In this document: piece after piece, positions 48,587-57,048 of the stretch
How the letters are laid out: every line of letters starts with the position of its first letter
Position numbering within the stretch: the first letter of the stretch is position 1
Source: an uncultured Bradyrhizobium sp.
Lineage (GTDB): Bacteria > Pseudomonadota > Alphaproteobacteria > Rhizobiales > Xanthobacteraceae
Direction: 5' to 3'
NCBI RefSeq assembly: GCF_947648125.1
Contig: NZ_CANSMR010000005.1
Span: forward strand, 124,001 to 188,000
DNA: 64,000 nt
Notes under the pieces: model-generated
What the model was told of the DNA's origin: nothing
What the model saw: the letters and a program-made list of their open reading frames with translations, nothing else
Database searches by the model: none
Made by a program: the position numbers and the translations under genes

Positions 48587-49225
48587 TCAGGCGGTCTTGC
48601 GCTGCCCGGCAGCTAGCTGTGCGACGATCTCTTCCTCGACTTCGCGCACCTTGTCCTTGCCGAAGAAGATCTCGTTGCCGACATAGAAAGTCGGCGAGCC
48701 GAACGAGCCGCGCGCGACCGCGTCGCTGGTGTTTTCGATCAGCTTCTTTTTGACGTCATCCTGCTGGGCACGGGCGATCAGACGATCGATGTCGATGCCC
48801 GAAGACAGGAACGCCTCGCGGAAGACCTGCGGGTCGTCCATCTTCTTCGGCTCAACCCACATGTGCTTGTAGGCCGCGCGGAAGTAGGGCTCGAACACAC
48901 CTTCGAACTGTGCGGCCACCGCGCCGCGCATCAGCGCCAGCGTGTTCACCGGAAAGAACGGGTTCATCGCGAACTTCGTGACGTTGTGGCGGCGCAGGAA
49001 ACGTTCGGTCTCGAGCGCGTTGTATTCGGGCTTGTTCTTGATCCCGCGCAGCGATTCGCCGGGCGACATGTTGCCGGTTGCCTTGTAGACGCCGCCGAGC
49101 AGCACCGGGATGTAGTCGAACTTGACGCCGGTGCGCTTCTCGATCCCGGGCAGCGCGAGCTCGGCGAGATAGGCGTTGGGGCTTCCGAAATCGAAATGGA
49201 ATTCGACCTTGAGCGGAGCAGCCAT
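48587..49225 (-). CDS. 2-hydroxychromene-2-carboxylate isomerase / DsbA-family (kappa GST-like)
   Basis: I start it at 49,225 (MAAPLKVEFH), 212 residues; the frame extends to 49,333 but the extra part overlaps the promoter. The family pattern is seen: FHFDFGSPNAYLAELALPGI with the active-site Ser, FFPVNTLALMRGA, and GSFGSPTFYVGNEIFFGKD. Members isomerise naphthalene-type intermediates using glutathione, or act as kappa GSTs. It is the first gene of the HxlR-controlled operon, which hints at an aromatic substrate. Confidence 0.88.
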   Translation of the reverse strand: MAAPLKVEFHFDFGSPNAYLAELALPGIEKRTGVKFDYIPVLLGGVYKATGNMSPGESLRGIKNKPEYNALETERFLRRHNVTKFAMNPFFPVNTLALMRGAVAAQFEGVFEPYFRAAYKHMWVEPKKMDDPQVFREAFLSSGIDIDRLIARAQQDDVKKKLIENTSDAVARGSFGSPTFYVGNEIFFGKDKVREVEEEIVAQLAAGQRKTA

Positions 49226-49286
49226 GGAACGCCCTTCCCTTCGATGGGCGGCAATCACCTGTCGCCGCCGGTTGATCGTGGCTCGG

Positions 49287-49314
49287 ACCATAAGTTCTAT
49301 TTTAGAACTGTCAA
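49287..49314 (-). promoter_or_regulatory. Sigma-70 promoter of the catabolic operon with HxlR operator as spacer
   Basis: On the minus strand TTGACA (49,314-49,309), 16 bases, then TATGGT (49,292-49,287). The palindrome AGTTCTA-TTT-TAGAACT at 49,293-49,309 fills the spacer and touches the -35 box. A bound repressor would block RNA polymerase. Confidence 0.78.
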
Positions 49315-49366
49315 TATGATATTTGTCATCCAATGATCGTGCGACGGGCCCTGCGTAGGCATCCTA

Positions 49367-49396
49367 TTGAAATGACGTAAGTTCTGTTTTAGAATT
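49367..49396 (+). promoter_or_regulatory. Sigma-70 promoter of the HxlR gene with second operator
   Basis: TTGAAA (49,367-49,372), 17 bases, TAGAAT (49,390-49,395). The operator-like palindrome AGTTCTG-TTT-TAGAATT (49,380-49,396; 5 of 7 arm positions pair) covers the spacer end and the -10 box, suggesting autoregulation. Confidence 0.75.
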
Positions 49397-49433
49397 TTAT
49401 GTGCGATACCGCCGCAGATCGCAGGAGACGCCG

Positions 49434-49946
49434 ATGAAATGGGATACCCTCGAGGAGGAGCCGTGCTCGCTGGCCCGCACGGTCGCTGTGATCGGCGACC
49501 GCTGGAGCCTATTGATCCTGCGCGAATGTTTCCTGCGCATCCGCCGGTTCGATGACTTCCAGGCATCGCTCGGGATCACGCGGCATCTGCTCGCCGACCG
49601 GCTGAAGAAGCTGGTGCGCTTCGGCGTGCTGCGCAAGATTCCCTATCAGGAGGCGCCGAAGCGCTACGAATACATCCTGACGCAGAAGGGCCTCGACCTC
49701 TATCCGATCATCATGTCGATCGTGCACTGGGGTAACGTCCACATGGTCGATGCGCGCGGCCGGCCGTTGCTGCACGAACACAAGACCTGCGGGAAGATGT
49801 TCGATCCGGTCATGGTCTGCTCGGAATGCGGCGAGCCGCTGAGCGCGAAGGCGGTCCATGTGCATCCGGGCCCCGGTGCTCGGAAATCGTCGCCGGTGCA
49901 CGCCAGCGCGCGGGAGCGCGCCAAGCGCGCCGCTGAATCGAGCTAG
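49434..49946 (+). CDS. HxlR-family transcriptional regulator
   Basis: I start it at 49,434 (MKWDTLEEEP), 170 residues, with AGGAG 6 bases upstream. The winged-helix HxlR domain (about 10-100) reads GDRWSLLILRECFLRIRRFDDFQ, then LGITRHLLADRLKKLVRFGVL (each a subsegment). A C-terminal part has CSECGEPL, possibly metal-binding with Cys117. It is divergent from the catabolic operon and its own promoter contains the same palindrome, so it very likely represses both. It overlaps the convergent PhzF-like gene by 4 bp. Confidence 0.92.
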   Translation: MKWDTLEEEPCSLARTVAVIGDRWSLLILRECFLRIRRFDDFQASLGITRHLLADRLKKLVRFGVLRKIPYQEAPKRYEYILTQKGLDLYPIIMSIVHWGNVHMVDARGRPLLHEHKTCGKMFDPVMVCSECGEPLSAKAVHVHPGPGARKSSPVHASARERAKRAAESS

Positions 49947-50827
49947 CTCATTCGGGGTGACGGCGCGGCCATCAGCGCGACGTTGCCGCCGAGCAGGCAC
50001 CCGACAGCACGGCCGCCGGCGAAGCCGATGCGGACGCGGATTTCCGATAGACGCCCCATCGCCCTGCCCTGCAGGATTCGGATCTCCTGGTCGTTCGCAG
50101 CGACAAGGCCGGCATCGAGCAACCCGAATGCCAGCGCCGCGGCCGCGATGCCGGTTGCGGCATCCTCGCGATAGCCGGACGAGCGCGGGAATTGCCGCGC
50201 CTCGAACAGGCGCGCCTCGCGGTCGATCACCGCGAACGGATAGAGCCCGGTCGATCCGATCCGGCCGCACACCGCTTCGACGGCCTCGGCCGCGGGATCA
50301 AGCGCATTCAGCGCCTCGGGAGAGCGCATCGGAATCAGGGTCTTGATCCGCGACGTGACCGCATTGCAGGGCGTAGCCCCGCCGATCGCATCCGGCCCGA
50401 CCGCGAGCGCCCGCAGCACGTCAGCGCGTTGCGCATCGGTGAGCGGAACGGTCTTCCCGGCCGGCTGGGTGATTTCGACACGGGGCTCGCCGCTATCATC
50501 CCGGTTGATGAAGCCGGTGACGGGACCGCTGCGCGTCGAGATCCGGATCTTATCTCCGGGCAGCTTGCCATGGCGCGCCAGCAGCCAGAGCGCGCCGATG
50601 GTGGCGTGGCCGCACATCTCCATTTCGTGGTTCGGAACGAAGAAGCGGAACGTGGCGTCGAAATCGTCGCTCTGCGCCGGCAACACGAAGCCGGACTCGT
50701 GACCATGGCGGCGGGCGACGTCCTGCATGTCGGACGCGCTCATGCCGCTTGCATCGACCACGATCGGACAGGGATTGCCGCCCTGCCCATCCACCGTGAA
50801 CACGCTGACCATCTCGGCTGTCGTCAT
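49943..50827 (-). CDS. PhzF-family isomerase/epimerase-like protein
   Basis: A 294-residue protein with the PhzF twofold diaminopimelate-epimerase-like fold. Visible are FTVDGQGGNPCPIVVDA at the N-terminus (Gly-Asn-Pro conserved), MCGHATIGALWLL near 71, and YREDAATGIAAAALAFGLL in the C-half. The catalytic Glu of PhzF is expected near residue 44 (HESGFVLP). Function of most homologs is unknown. It ends 4 bp inside the HxlR gene, tail to tail. Confidence 0.88.
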   Translation of the reverse strand: MTTAEMVSVFTVDGQGGNPCPIVVDASGMSASDMQDVARRHGHESGFVLPAQSDDFDATFRFFVPNHEMEMCGHATIGALWLLARHGKLPGDKIRISTRSGPVTGFINRDDSGEPRVEITQPAGKTVPLTDAQRADVLRALAVGPDAIGGATPCNAVTSRIKTLIPMRSPEALNALDPAAEAVEAVCGRIGSTGLYPFAVIDREARLFEARQFPRSSGYREDAATGIAAAALAFGLLDAGLVAANDQEIRILQGRAMGRLSEIRVRIGFAGGRAVGCLLGGNVALMAAPSPRMS

Positions 50828-50852
50828 GATGTTGCCCGCTCGTCTCGCGTTG

Positions 50853-51896
50853 CTACTTGACCAGCATCGCGCCGGTTTCCGGATGCTGCAACCAGCCGAG
50901 CAGCGCCGCGTGGAAGCGCGCCGGCGCCTGGATCTGCGGCGAATGGCCGAGGTCGGGGAATTCGATCAGCTGCGCATGCGGGATCCGCTTCGCCGCCTCC
51001 TTGCCCAGCACCGGATAATTGCCGAGCGTCTTGCGGATCTCCGGCGGCGCGGTGTCCTTGCCGATCGCGGTGGTGTCCTTGTCGCCGACAAACAGCAGCG
51101 TCGGCGGCTTGATCTGCTCGAATTCGTAGAACACCGGCTGGGTCGCGATCATGTCGTAGAGCCGCGCCGAGCTCGACGCCACGGCGGCGCGGCCCTCCCC
51201 GCGATACATGCCGGCCAGCATCTGCACCCAGGTCTCGTAGGACGAATCCCAGGTGTCGGCATAGTAAGTCGCGCGTTCATAGGCGCGGATGCTGTCCGCG
51301 GTGACGCGCGTCTCGCGCTGCATCCAGCCGTCGAGGCTGAGCCACGGCACGCCCTTGGCCTTCCAGTCCTCCAGCCCGATCGGATCGACCAGCACCAGGT
51401 GGTCGGTGGCCTCCGGATACATCAGCGCGTAGCGCATCGCCAGCATGCCGCCGGTCGAATGGCCGACCATGATCGCATGCGCGATCCCGAGCGAGGCGAG
51501 CAGCGCGCGGCTGTTGCCGGCGAGCTGCTGGAAGGTGAATTGATAGCGTTCCGGCTTGCTGGATTTGCAGAAGCCGATCTGATCCATCGCGATCACGCGA
51601 TAGCCGGCGCCGCTGAGCGCCTTGATGGTGCCGTCCCAGGTCGCGGCACAGAAATTCTTGCCGTGCAGCAGCACCGCGGTCTGCCCGTTCGGCGTCGCCG
51701 GCTTAACGTCGAGATAGGCCATGTCGAGCTGCTGCCCCTGCGAGCTGAAGCGGTAGTGCTTGACCGGATAGGGATAGTCGAAACCCTGCAGTTCCGCCCC
51801 GTAAGCCGGCTCGGCGGCCGATTGCGCCCATGCGCTGGACGAACCGAGCGCAACGGTCGCAGCGACGGCGAGATGAAACAGGGTTTTCAGGTGCAT
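50853..51896 (-). CDS. Alpha/beta hydrolase, secreted
   Basis: I start it at 51,896 (MHLKTLFHLA), 347 residues, because a signal peptide (LFHLAVAATVALGSSSAWA-QS) begins there; the frame is open to 51,968. The nucleophile elbow is GHSTGG (Ser in VGHSTGGML) and the catalytic His is in FPDLGHSPQ near the end. The oxyanion-hole segment is LLHGKNFCAATW. Probably a periplasmic esterase or haloperoxidase-like hydrolase; substrate unknown. Confidence 0.86.
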   Translation of the reverse strand: MHLKTLFHLAVAATVALGSSSAWAQSAAEPAYGAELQGFDYPYPVKHYRFSSQGQQLDMAYLDVKPATPNGQTAVLLHGKNFCAATWDGTIKALSGAGYRVIAMDQIGFCKSSKPERYQFTFQQLAGNSRALLASLGIAHAIMVGHSTGGMLAMRYALMYPEATDHLVLVDPIGLEDWKAKGVPWLSLDGWMQRETRVTADSIRAYERATYYADTWDSSYETWVQMLAGMYRGEGRAAVASSSARLYDMIATQPVFYEFEQIKPPTLLFVGDKDTTAIGKDTAPPEIRKTLGNYPVLGKEAAKRIPHAQLIEFPDLGHSPQIQAPARFHAALLGWLQHPETGAMLVK

Positions 51897-51999
51897 CTTG
51901 GCAAATCCGGAACTCGGGGGCGACGTCGTGATGCCGTAGCCGAACGGCTGGGCGCCATCCAGCGCCAACAGATGATTTGTTCGTGATCCGGCGGTGAAA

Positions 52000-54321
52000 T
52001 TACGCCGGATCGAACGCCCGGATCGGCGGCAGATTGCCGTTGAAGCGCTCCACCTCGACGGTGGTGAGCTGGCCGGTGCAGCCCTGCGCGAAGGATGACG
52101 TGCCGACGTCGCGGGTCAGCACGTTCGGATTGCCGTGCACGCAGAGCGGCGCCTCCTCCTCGGGGTCCATCGGATCGTACCAGGCGCCGGTCGGCAGCTG
52201 CACCACGCCGGGCGCGATGCTGTCGGTGACATGCACCGCGGCAAGGCAGGCGCCGCGCGCATTGAAGATGCGGATGATGTCGCCATCGGCGATGCCGCGC
52301 GCCTTGGCATCGTGCGGGTTCATGCGCGCGACCTCGCGGCCGCGATGCTTGGCCTCCAGCGAGTGCCCGCCGAAGTCGAGCTGGCTGTGCAGCCGCGTCA
52401 CCGGCTGGTTGGCGACGAGGAAGCACGGCGAGCCAGATGTCGGCGTATCGGTCTTCGCGAGCCAGACCGGATGGCCCGGACAATCCGCATCGCCATGGTC
52501 AGCGATCTTCTGCGAGAAGATCTCGATGCGCCCGCTCGGCGTCGGCAGCGGCCGCGCGACCGGGTCCTCGCGGAAACGGCGCAGCGAGCCGCCGTCGTCG
52601 AGATGTTGCGGCACGACCAGGCTGCCGCGCGCCCAGAATTCATCGAAGTGAGGGGCCTCGAGCCCGCGCGCGGCGAGCGCCTTGCGGGTCGGCTCAAAGA
52701 GATGTTCCAGCCATTGCCGCGAGGAGCGCCCTTCGGTGAAGGGCTCGCGGGCCCCTAACCGCTCGGCGAGATCGGCGAAGATCTCGTAGTCGTCGCGGGC
52801 GAGGCCGAACGGCTCGGCGATGCGGTGCATGGCGACCATCAGCGGATCGTTGCTGGAATAGCCGATGTCCTCGCGCTCCAGCGTCATCGTCGAAGGCAGC
52901 ACGATGTCGGCGTGGCGCGCCGTCGCGGTCCAGGCGAGCTCATGCACCACCAGCGTGTCGAGCCGCGCAAACGCCTTGCGCAGGCGGTTGAGGTCCTGGT
53001 GATGGTGGAACGGATTGCCGCCCGCCCAATAGACCAGCCGGATATCCGGATAGGTGCGCGTCTCACCATTGTAGCGATAGGCGGTGCCGGGATTGAGCAG
53101 CATGTCGGCGATGCGCGCCACCGGAATGAAGTCGGCGACGCCGTTGCGCCCCTGGCCGAGCGTCGGTCCGGGCACCGCATTGACGCGACGCCCGTAATAA
53201 CCGATCGCGCCGAGCGAATAGGCATAGCCGCCGCCGGGCAGGCCGATCTGGCCGAGCGCTGCCGCCAGCACCATGCCCATCCACACCGGCTGCTCGCCAT
53301 GCTCGGCGCGCTGCAGCGAGTGAGACACGGTGATCAGCGCGCGCCGCCCGGCAAGCCGTCGCGCCAGCGTGCTGATCGCATCAGCGTCGATGCCGCAGAT
53401 CGCCGCGGCCCATGCGGCGCTCTTGGGCTCACCATCCGACTCGCCGGTCAGATAGCGCAAAAACACCGGCCAGCCCTCGGTGTAGCGATCGAGGAACGCC
53501 TGATCGTGCAGGCCCTCGCTGACCAGGGTGTGGACGATGCCGAGCATCAGCGCGGTGTCGGTGCCGGGTGTCGCCGTCAGCCATTCGGCGCCGGCCTCGA
53601 CAGGCAGATCGTCGCGCAGCGGACTGACCAGGATGAACCGGCAGCCGCGCCGCTGCGCCGCTTCCATCGCGCCGCGCTCGACATGCTTGCTGATCGAGCC
53701 GCCGGCCACCATGGAGTTCTTCAGCGCCATGCCGCCGAACGCCAGCACGATGTCGGTCTCGGCCGCGATCTGCTCCCAGGTGACGTTGCGCTTGGTGATG
53801 TCCTCGTAGCCGGTCAGGATCTGCGGCAGCAGCACCGAGGACGCGCCCGAGGAATAGGAGTTCACCGAACGGACATAGCCGCCGAGTGCGACGTTGAGGA
53901 AGCGATGCACCTGGCTCTGCGCGTGATGGAAGCGGCCCGCGCTCGACCAGCCATAGGAGCCGCCGAACACCGCGCCCGGGCCGATCGTGTCGCGAACCCG
54001 CGCGAGCTCGCCGCCGAGCAGATCGAGCGCCTGCTCCCAGCTGACGGAGACGAAGTCATCGCGGCCACGACGATCGTCCGGACCGGGACCGCGCTCGAGC
54101 CAGCCGCGGCGGATCGCAGGCTGGGCGATGCGCGCCTGGTGGCGCAGCGCGCCGGGGAAGTTGTTGATGATGCCGTTCGGATCGGGATCGCCGCCATAGG
54201 GCCGGACCTCGAGGCCCGCCTTGCCGAGCCGCGCCGAGAACACGCCCCAATGCGAAGTATGCGGCTTGAAACCATCGGACAGATCGAGGCCGGGATCAGG
54301 GTAGCCAATGGTTTCGCTCAT
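52000..54321 (-). CDS. Molybdopterin oxidoreductase, biotin/TMAO/methionine sulfoxide reductase type (BisC/TorZ)
   Basis: I start it at 54,321 (MSETIGYPDP), 773 residues, with AAGGAA 5 bases upstream. It belongs to the DMSO reductase family without an N-terminal iron-sulfur motif. The Mo-ligand serine is expected in GSYGWSSAGRFH, and RSVNSYSSGA and GAWYDPMD bind the bis-MGD cofactor. There is no twin-arginine signal, so it is likely cytoplasmic like BisC. It would reduce S- or N-oxides. Confidence 0.9.
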   Translation of the reverse strand: MSETIGYPDPGLDLSDGFKPHTSHWGVFSARLGKAGLEVRPYGGDPDPNGIINNFPGALRHQARIAQPAIRRGWLERGPGPDDRRGRDDFVSVSWEQALDLLGGELARVRDTIGPGAVFGGSYGWSSAGRFHHAQSQVHRFLNVALGGYVRSVNSYSSGASSVLLPQILTGYEDITKRNVTWEQIAAETDIVLAFGGMALKNSMVAGGSISKHVERGAMEAAQRRGCRFILVSPLRDDLPVEAGAEWLTATPGTDTALMLGIVHTLVSEGLHDQAFLDRYTEGWPVFLRYLTGESDGEPKSAAWAAAICGIDADAISTLARRLAGRRALITVSHSLQRAEHGEQPVWMGMVLAAALGQIGLPGGGYAYSLGAIGYYGRRVNAVPGPTLGQGRNGVADFIPVARIADMLLNPGTAYRYNGETRTYPDIRLVYWAGGNPFHHHQDLNRLRKAFARLDTLVVHELAWTATARHADIVLPSTMTLEREDIGYSSNDPLMVAMHRIAEPFGLARDDYEIFADLAERLGAREPFTEGRSSRQWLEHLFEPTRKALAARGLEAPHFDEFWARGSLVVPQHLDDGGSLRRFREDPVARPLPTPSGRIEIFSQKIADHGDADCPGHPVWLAKTDTPTSGSPCFLVANQPVTRLHSQLDFGGHSLEAKHRGREVARMNPHDAKARGIADGDIIRIFNARGACLAAVHVTDSIAPGVVQLPTGAWYDPMDPEEEAPLCVHGNPNVLTRDVGTSSFAQGCTGQLTTVEVERFNGNLPPIRAFDPA

Positions 54322-54741
54322 CGAGTTTCCTTCATCCGCGGGCCGGCGGTCAGGCCACGCCGGTCGCAACGCGTCGGCCAGTATAGTGATCCAATCGGCG
54401 CGCGGTACCCGCTGACCGGATATCGCCCCGTGCCTTGCCGGCATAACTGCGGCGACGGTGGCGGAGCACCCCGCCGCAGGGGCGCGCAGCCAAAATATCG
54501 AAAACAACCCCATGCACAGTAGCGGGCGGGCCGCCGGCGTTCGACAGGTCAACTTGACACGTCGGGCAACTCAGGGGTATTTTTCCAATATTCCGAAATC
54601 GTGCAAGCGCCCCCTCGCCCCCAACAACGGGGCGACGATTGCGCTTGCGACCGAAACCCCTCCCCACAATTCAAATCGCACCGGCACCCGCAGCGAGTGA
54701 TCGCCTGCGCGCGTGCCGCGCGCGCTCCGGAGACCATCGAC
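54322..54741 (+). promoter_or_regulatory. Intergenic region with a sigma-70-like promoter for the next gene
   Basis: About 420 bp between divergent genes. TTGACA at 54,554-54,559, 18 bases, then TATTTT at 54,578-54,583 is the best promoter for the gene at 54,742. An AT-rich patch near 54,585-54,597 follows. No other feature recognised. Confidence 0.55.
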
Positions 54742-55401
54742 ATGACCATTGCACCTGACATCACCGTGCCGACGATGCCCGCCGCCAACGGCCAGTGCCA
54801 AGCCGCCGCGACACCGCGCATAAAACTCTCGCGGCGCGGATTCGCCATCGACCACCCCGACCGGAAGCTCGGCGAAGCGCTGATGGCGAACGCGCTGGGC
54901 GCCGCCGATCGCGAGGCGATGGACGGCATCCTGCGGCAATTGGTCAAGGCCAGCGTGAGCGGCGGCAAGGCCTGCGAGGTCAACCTCGCCTTCATGATCT
55001 CGATGGTGAAGAGCATTGGCCCGCGGGATTCCGTCGAGGCCATGCTGGTGGCGCAGATGGTGTCGGTGCATGTGATGGCGATGCGCTGCGCCCATCACCT
55101 CGCGCATGCCAACGACCTCGCCCAGCACGACAGCGCCGCGCGGGCGCTCGGCCGGCTCACCCGCACCTTTCCCGCCCAGATCGACGCGCTGAATCGTTAT
55201 CGCAGCCAGCGCGAGCCCGCCATCACCGTGCAGAATGTGAAGGTGGAGGACGGCGGCAACGCCATCGTCGGCACCGTCACCCAGCATGCGAGCGTGATCG
55301 TCTCCGACCAGACCCCGGCCTCCGCGGCGCGGGCACCGAGGCCCGCGGACGCCAGGCAACGGCAGGACGCTGCCGATGCCAGGCAGGACGCGCAGGCATG
55401 A
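54742..55401 (+). CDS. Hypothetical protein, 219 residues, coupled to an HGGxG protein
   Basis: I start it at 54,742 (MTIAPDITVP) with GGAG 9 bases upstream. The middle is helical (EALMANALGAADREAMDGIL, MISMVKSIGPRDSVEAMLVA), then ITVQNVKVEDGGNAIVGTV, then an Ala/Arg/Gln-rich tail. No signal peptide or membrane segment. I do not recognise a function; similar protein pairs are seen in Bradyrhizobium genomes. Its stop overlaps the next start by 4 bp (ATGA). Confidence 0.7.
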   Translation: MTIAPDITVPTMPAANGQCQAAATPRIKLSRRGFAIDHPDRKLGEALMANALGAADREAMDGILRQLVKASVSGGKACEVNLAFMISMVKSIGPRDSVEAMLVAQMVSVHVMAMRCAHHLAHANDLAQHDSAARALGRLTRTFPAQIDALNRYRSQREPAITVQNVKVEDGGNAIVGTVTQHASVIVSDQTPASAARAPRPADARQRQDAADARQDAQA

Positions 55402-55664
55402 GCGGTCACGTCAGAACCACCAGCCCGATGCGGGCGAGCCCGCGCTGCGGCGCCAAGACCCGCAGCAGTGGCGCGTGCCGCGCGCCGGCGGTGCACGGCA
55501 AGACGCGCTGCCGCATGCACGGCGGCGCCAAGGGATCCGGTGCGCCAAGGGCAAACCGGAACGCGCGCAAGCACGGCCTGTTCACCAGGGATGCGATCGA
55601 AGAGCGAAGGCGGATACGGGAGGTGTTGGGGGAGGTGCGGAAGGTGCTGGAGGGGATGAAGTGA
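55398..55664 (+). CDS. HGGxG-motif small basic protein
   Basis: An 88-residue basic protein starting MSGHVRTTSP at 55,398. It contains CGAKTRSSGACRAPAVHGK with cysteines, then CRMHGGAKGSGAPRANRNARKHG, which is the HGGxG motif seen in many alphaproteobacterial and phage-related small proteins (quoted as two subsegments). The role is unknown; the Cys/His pattern suggests metal binding and nucleic-acid contact. It is translationally coupled to the gene before it. Confidence 0.72.
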   Translation: MSGHVRTTSPMRASPRCGAKTRSSGACRAPAVHGKTRCRMHGGAKGSGAPRANRNARKHGLFTRDAIEERRRIREVLGEVRKVLEGMK

Positions 55665-55784
55665 TTAGTTGCGGTGCGTGCGCTAACTATATGCGCGATT
55701 CAGAGATCGTCCGAGCGTGATCCGCCCGGCCCGGGTTGAACCGAAGCCGAGATTGAGATAGATCGCAGCGACGACAGATATTTG

Positions 55785-55805
55785 AGTGCACTGTCACCGC
55801 AGTTG
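55785..55805. repeat. Half copy of the GTGACAGTGCACT palindromic repeat
   Basis: AGTGCACTGTCACCG at 55,785-55,799 matches the right arm of the full copies at 56,954 and 59,613. It overlaps the end of the 155-residue gene: its TGA stop (55,796-55,794 on the minus strand) lies in the repeat's GGTGACAG. Confidence 0.7.
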
Positions 55806-56261
55806 CGGCAGATAATTGATCGCGCGAGCAATCGACGCCAACGTGTCATCGGTCCGGCCGTATGTGAATTCGTCAGAGAATACTTCGACGGTCCCGGAGT
55901 TCTTTGGATAACGAAACTGATGTTGCAGATGATATTCACTCAGGCTGTCGATCACCTTTATCGAATTCGGCGAGAGAATAAGGCCTGCGTCGACAGCGAG
56001 TTCAAGCAATTGATTTAGATTGTGCGCCAAGGGTGGACGATCGATCTTTTTCGTCTTATCGACGCCAGCGTATTGCAGGTATGCCTTGAGCCCGTTCTCT
56101 AGCGCGAATCCAATCAGCAAAAAGAAAGGAAGTATGTGTGGTCTGCGCGTGCTCCTGTGATGAGCAGCCGCGATCGCGGCTGCCCCCTCCATTAGGGATA
56201 CGGCGTAGGCCAGACGATCTTCCGGATCTTGGGGCAACGGCTCCGCTGGCACTGTGATCAA
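55794..56261 (-). CDS. Hypothetical protein, 155 residues (HEPN-like?)
   Basis: It starts at a TTG (56,261) inside the stop of the upstream gene (TTGA overlap), with GAGGG 4 bases before. The protein starts MITVPAEPLP and is mostly helical; FFLLIGFALENGLKAYLQYAGV followed by LAHNLNQLLELAVDAG (both subsegments) resembles HEPN-type nucleotide-binding helices, but the Rx4-6H motif is not clearly seen. Lower GC than the surroundings. Its stop codon is provided by the palindromic repeat. Function unknown. Confidence 0.6.
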   Translation of the reverse strand: MITVPAEPLPQDPEDRLAYAVSLMEGAAAIAAAHHRSTRRPHILPFFLLIGFALENGLKAYLQYAGVDKTKKIDRPPLAHNLNQLLELAVDAGLILSPNSIKVIDSLSEYHLQHQFRYPKNSGTVEVFSDEFTYGRTDDTLASIARAINYLPQLR

Positions 56262-56779
56262 TTTCCCTCACCATCCGCTGCGATCACGTGAAACCACAGC
56301 CCTAAAGATTTCTGCAGCAGAAACTTCCGTTCATCAGTTTGAACACTGATCTCGTTGCCAACATCAAGTCCGCTCATCAACGTCGAGACGATCTTGCCGC
56401 GTGCAGACTCATTGAGCTCTGGCGTGGTTGCCGCAATCAGCGCGCTGTAACCGAGCAGGCATTTCGCGACATCCGCTGCACCTTGCGCGCCGCTGCAAAT
56501 CATTGTGATCGCGACCACATTCTTCTCGCCCTTCTTGGATTCGACCATCATGCCAAGCACGCTGCCGATCTTGAAGTTGCAGACGGTTCGCTTGTCCTGA
56601 CCTCCGTCTAAACAGCCAGCCGGAACGACGTCATCCTTGATAGCCATCTTTGCGAGTGACTTTTTAATGTCAGCTCGCACCGAGACAAAGGTGATTGGTT
56701 GGAGGCTGTCCGTGTCCGCCCTGGCTGAGGCGGTGAAAAACGCGACGCAGACGGCCGCAAAGATGATCCTGAAAACCAT
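56258..56779 (-). CDS. Secreted hypothetical protein, 173 residues
   Basis: It starts MVFRIIFAAVCVAFFTASARA, a clear Sec signal peptide cleaved about residue 21 (quoted to the cleavage site). The mature part has four cysteines (CLDGG, VCNF, ICSG, KCLLG), perhaps forming disulfides. I do not recognise the family. Its gene is coupled to the 155-residue protein by an overlapping TTGA, so the two likely act together. GC is lower than in the core genes. Confidence 0.68.
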   Translation of the reverse strand: MVFRIIFAAVCVAFFTASARADTDSLQPITFVSVRADIKKSLAKMAIKDDVVPAGCLDGGQDKRTVCNFKIGSVLGMMVESKKGEKNVVAITMICSGAQGAADVAKCLLGYSALIAATTPELNESARGKIVSTLMSGLDVGNEISVQTDERKFLLQKSLGLWFHVIAADGEGN

Positions 56780-56953
56780 CGTGGTCCAAAAAATTGCGAA
56801 CTGAATTACGATCTACTATAGCGAGCGCGCTTTTTTCGGCCAGTACTTTCGATTGCTCATCGCGACAAATGCACCAGATTTAGCGTTTCTAAATCACGGT
56901 AACAGTGCTGGACTGCACCCCGTAAGTGAAACACGCTAATCTCTGTGACAGGC

Positions 56954-57014
56954 AATTGCGGTCACAGTGTACTGAATCGCCAACGAGGAGTTTAAGTGCA
57001 CTGTCACCGTAATT
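56954..57014. repeat. GTGACAGTGCACT palindromic repeat, full copy
   Basis: Left arm AATTGCGGTCACAGTGTACT (56,954-56,973) and right arm AGTGCACTGTCACCGTAATT (56,995-57,014) pair at 17 of 20 positions, with a 21-bp middle. It lies 35 bp past the stop of the PIN-like gene. A degenerate arm also occurs at about 56,892-56,915. Confidence 0.75.
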
Positions 57015-57048
57015 CGGGCCGGGTAAAACAGGCACAAATCGACAATCC

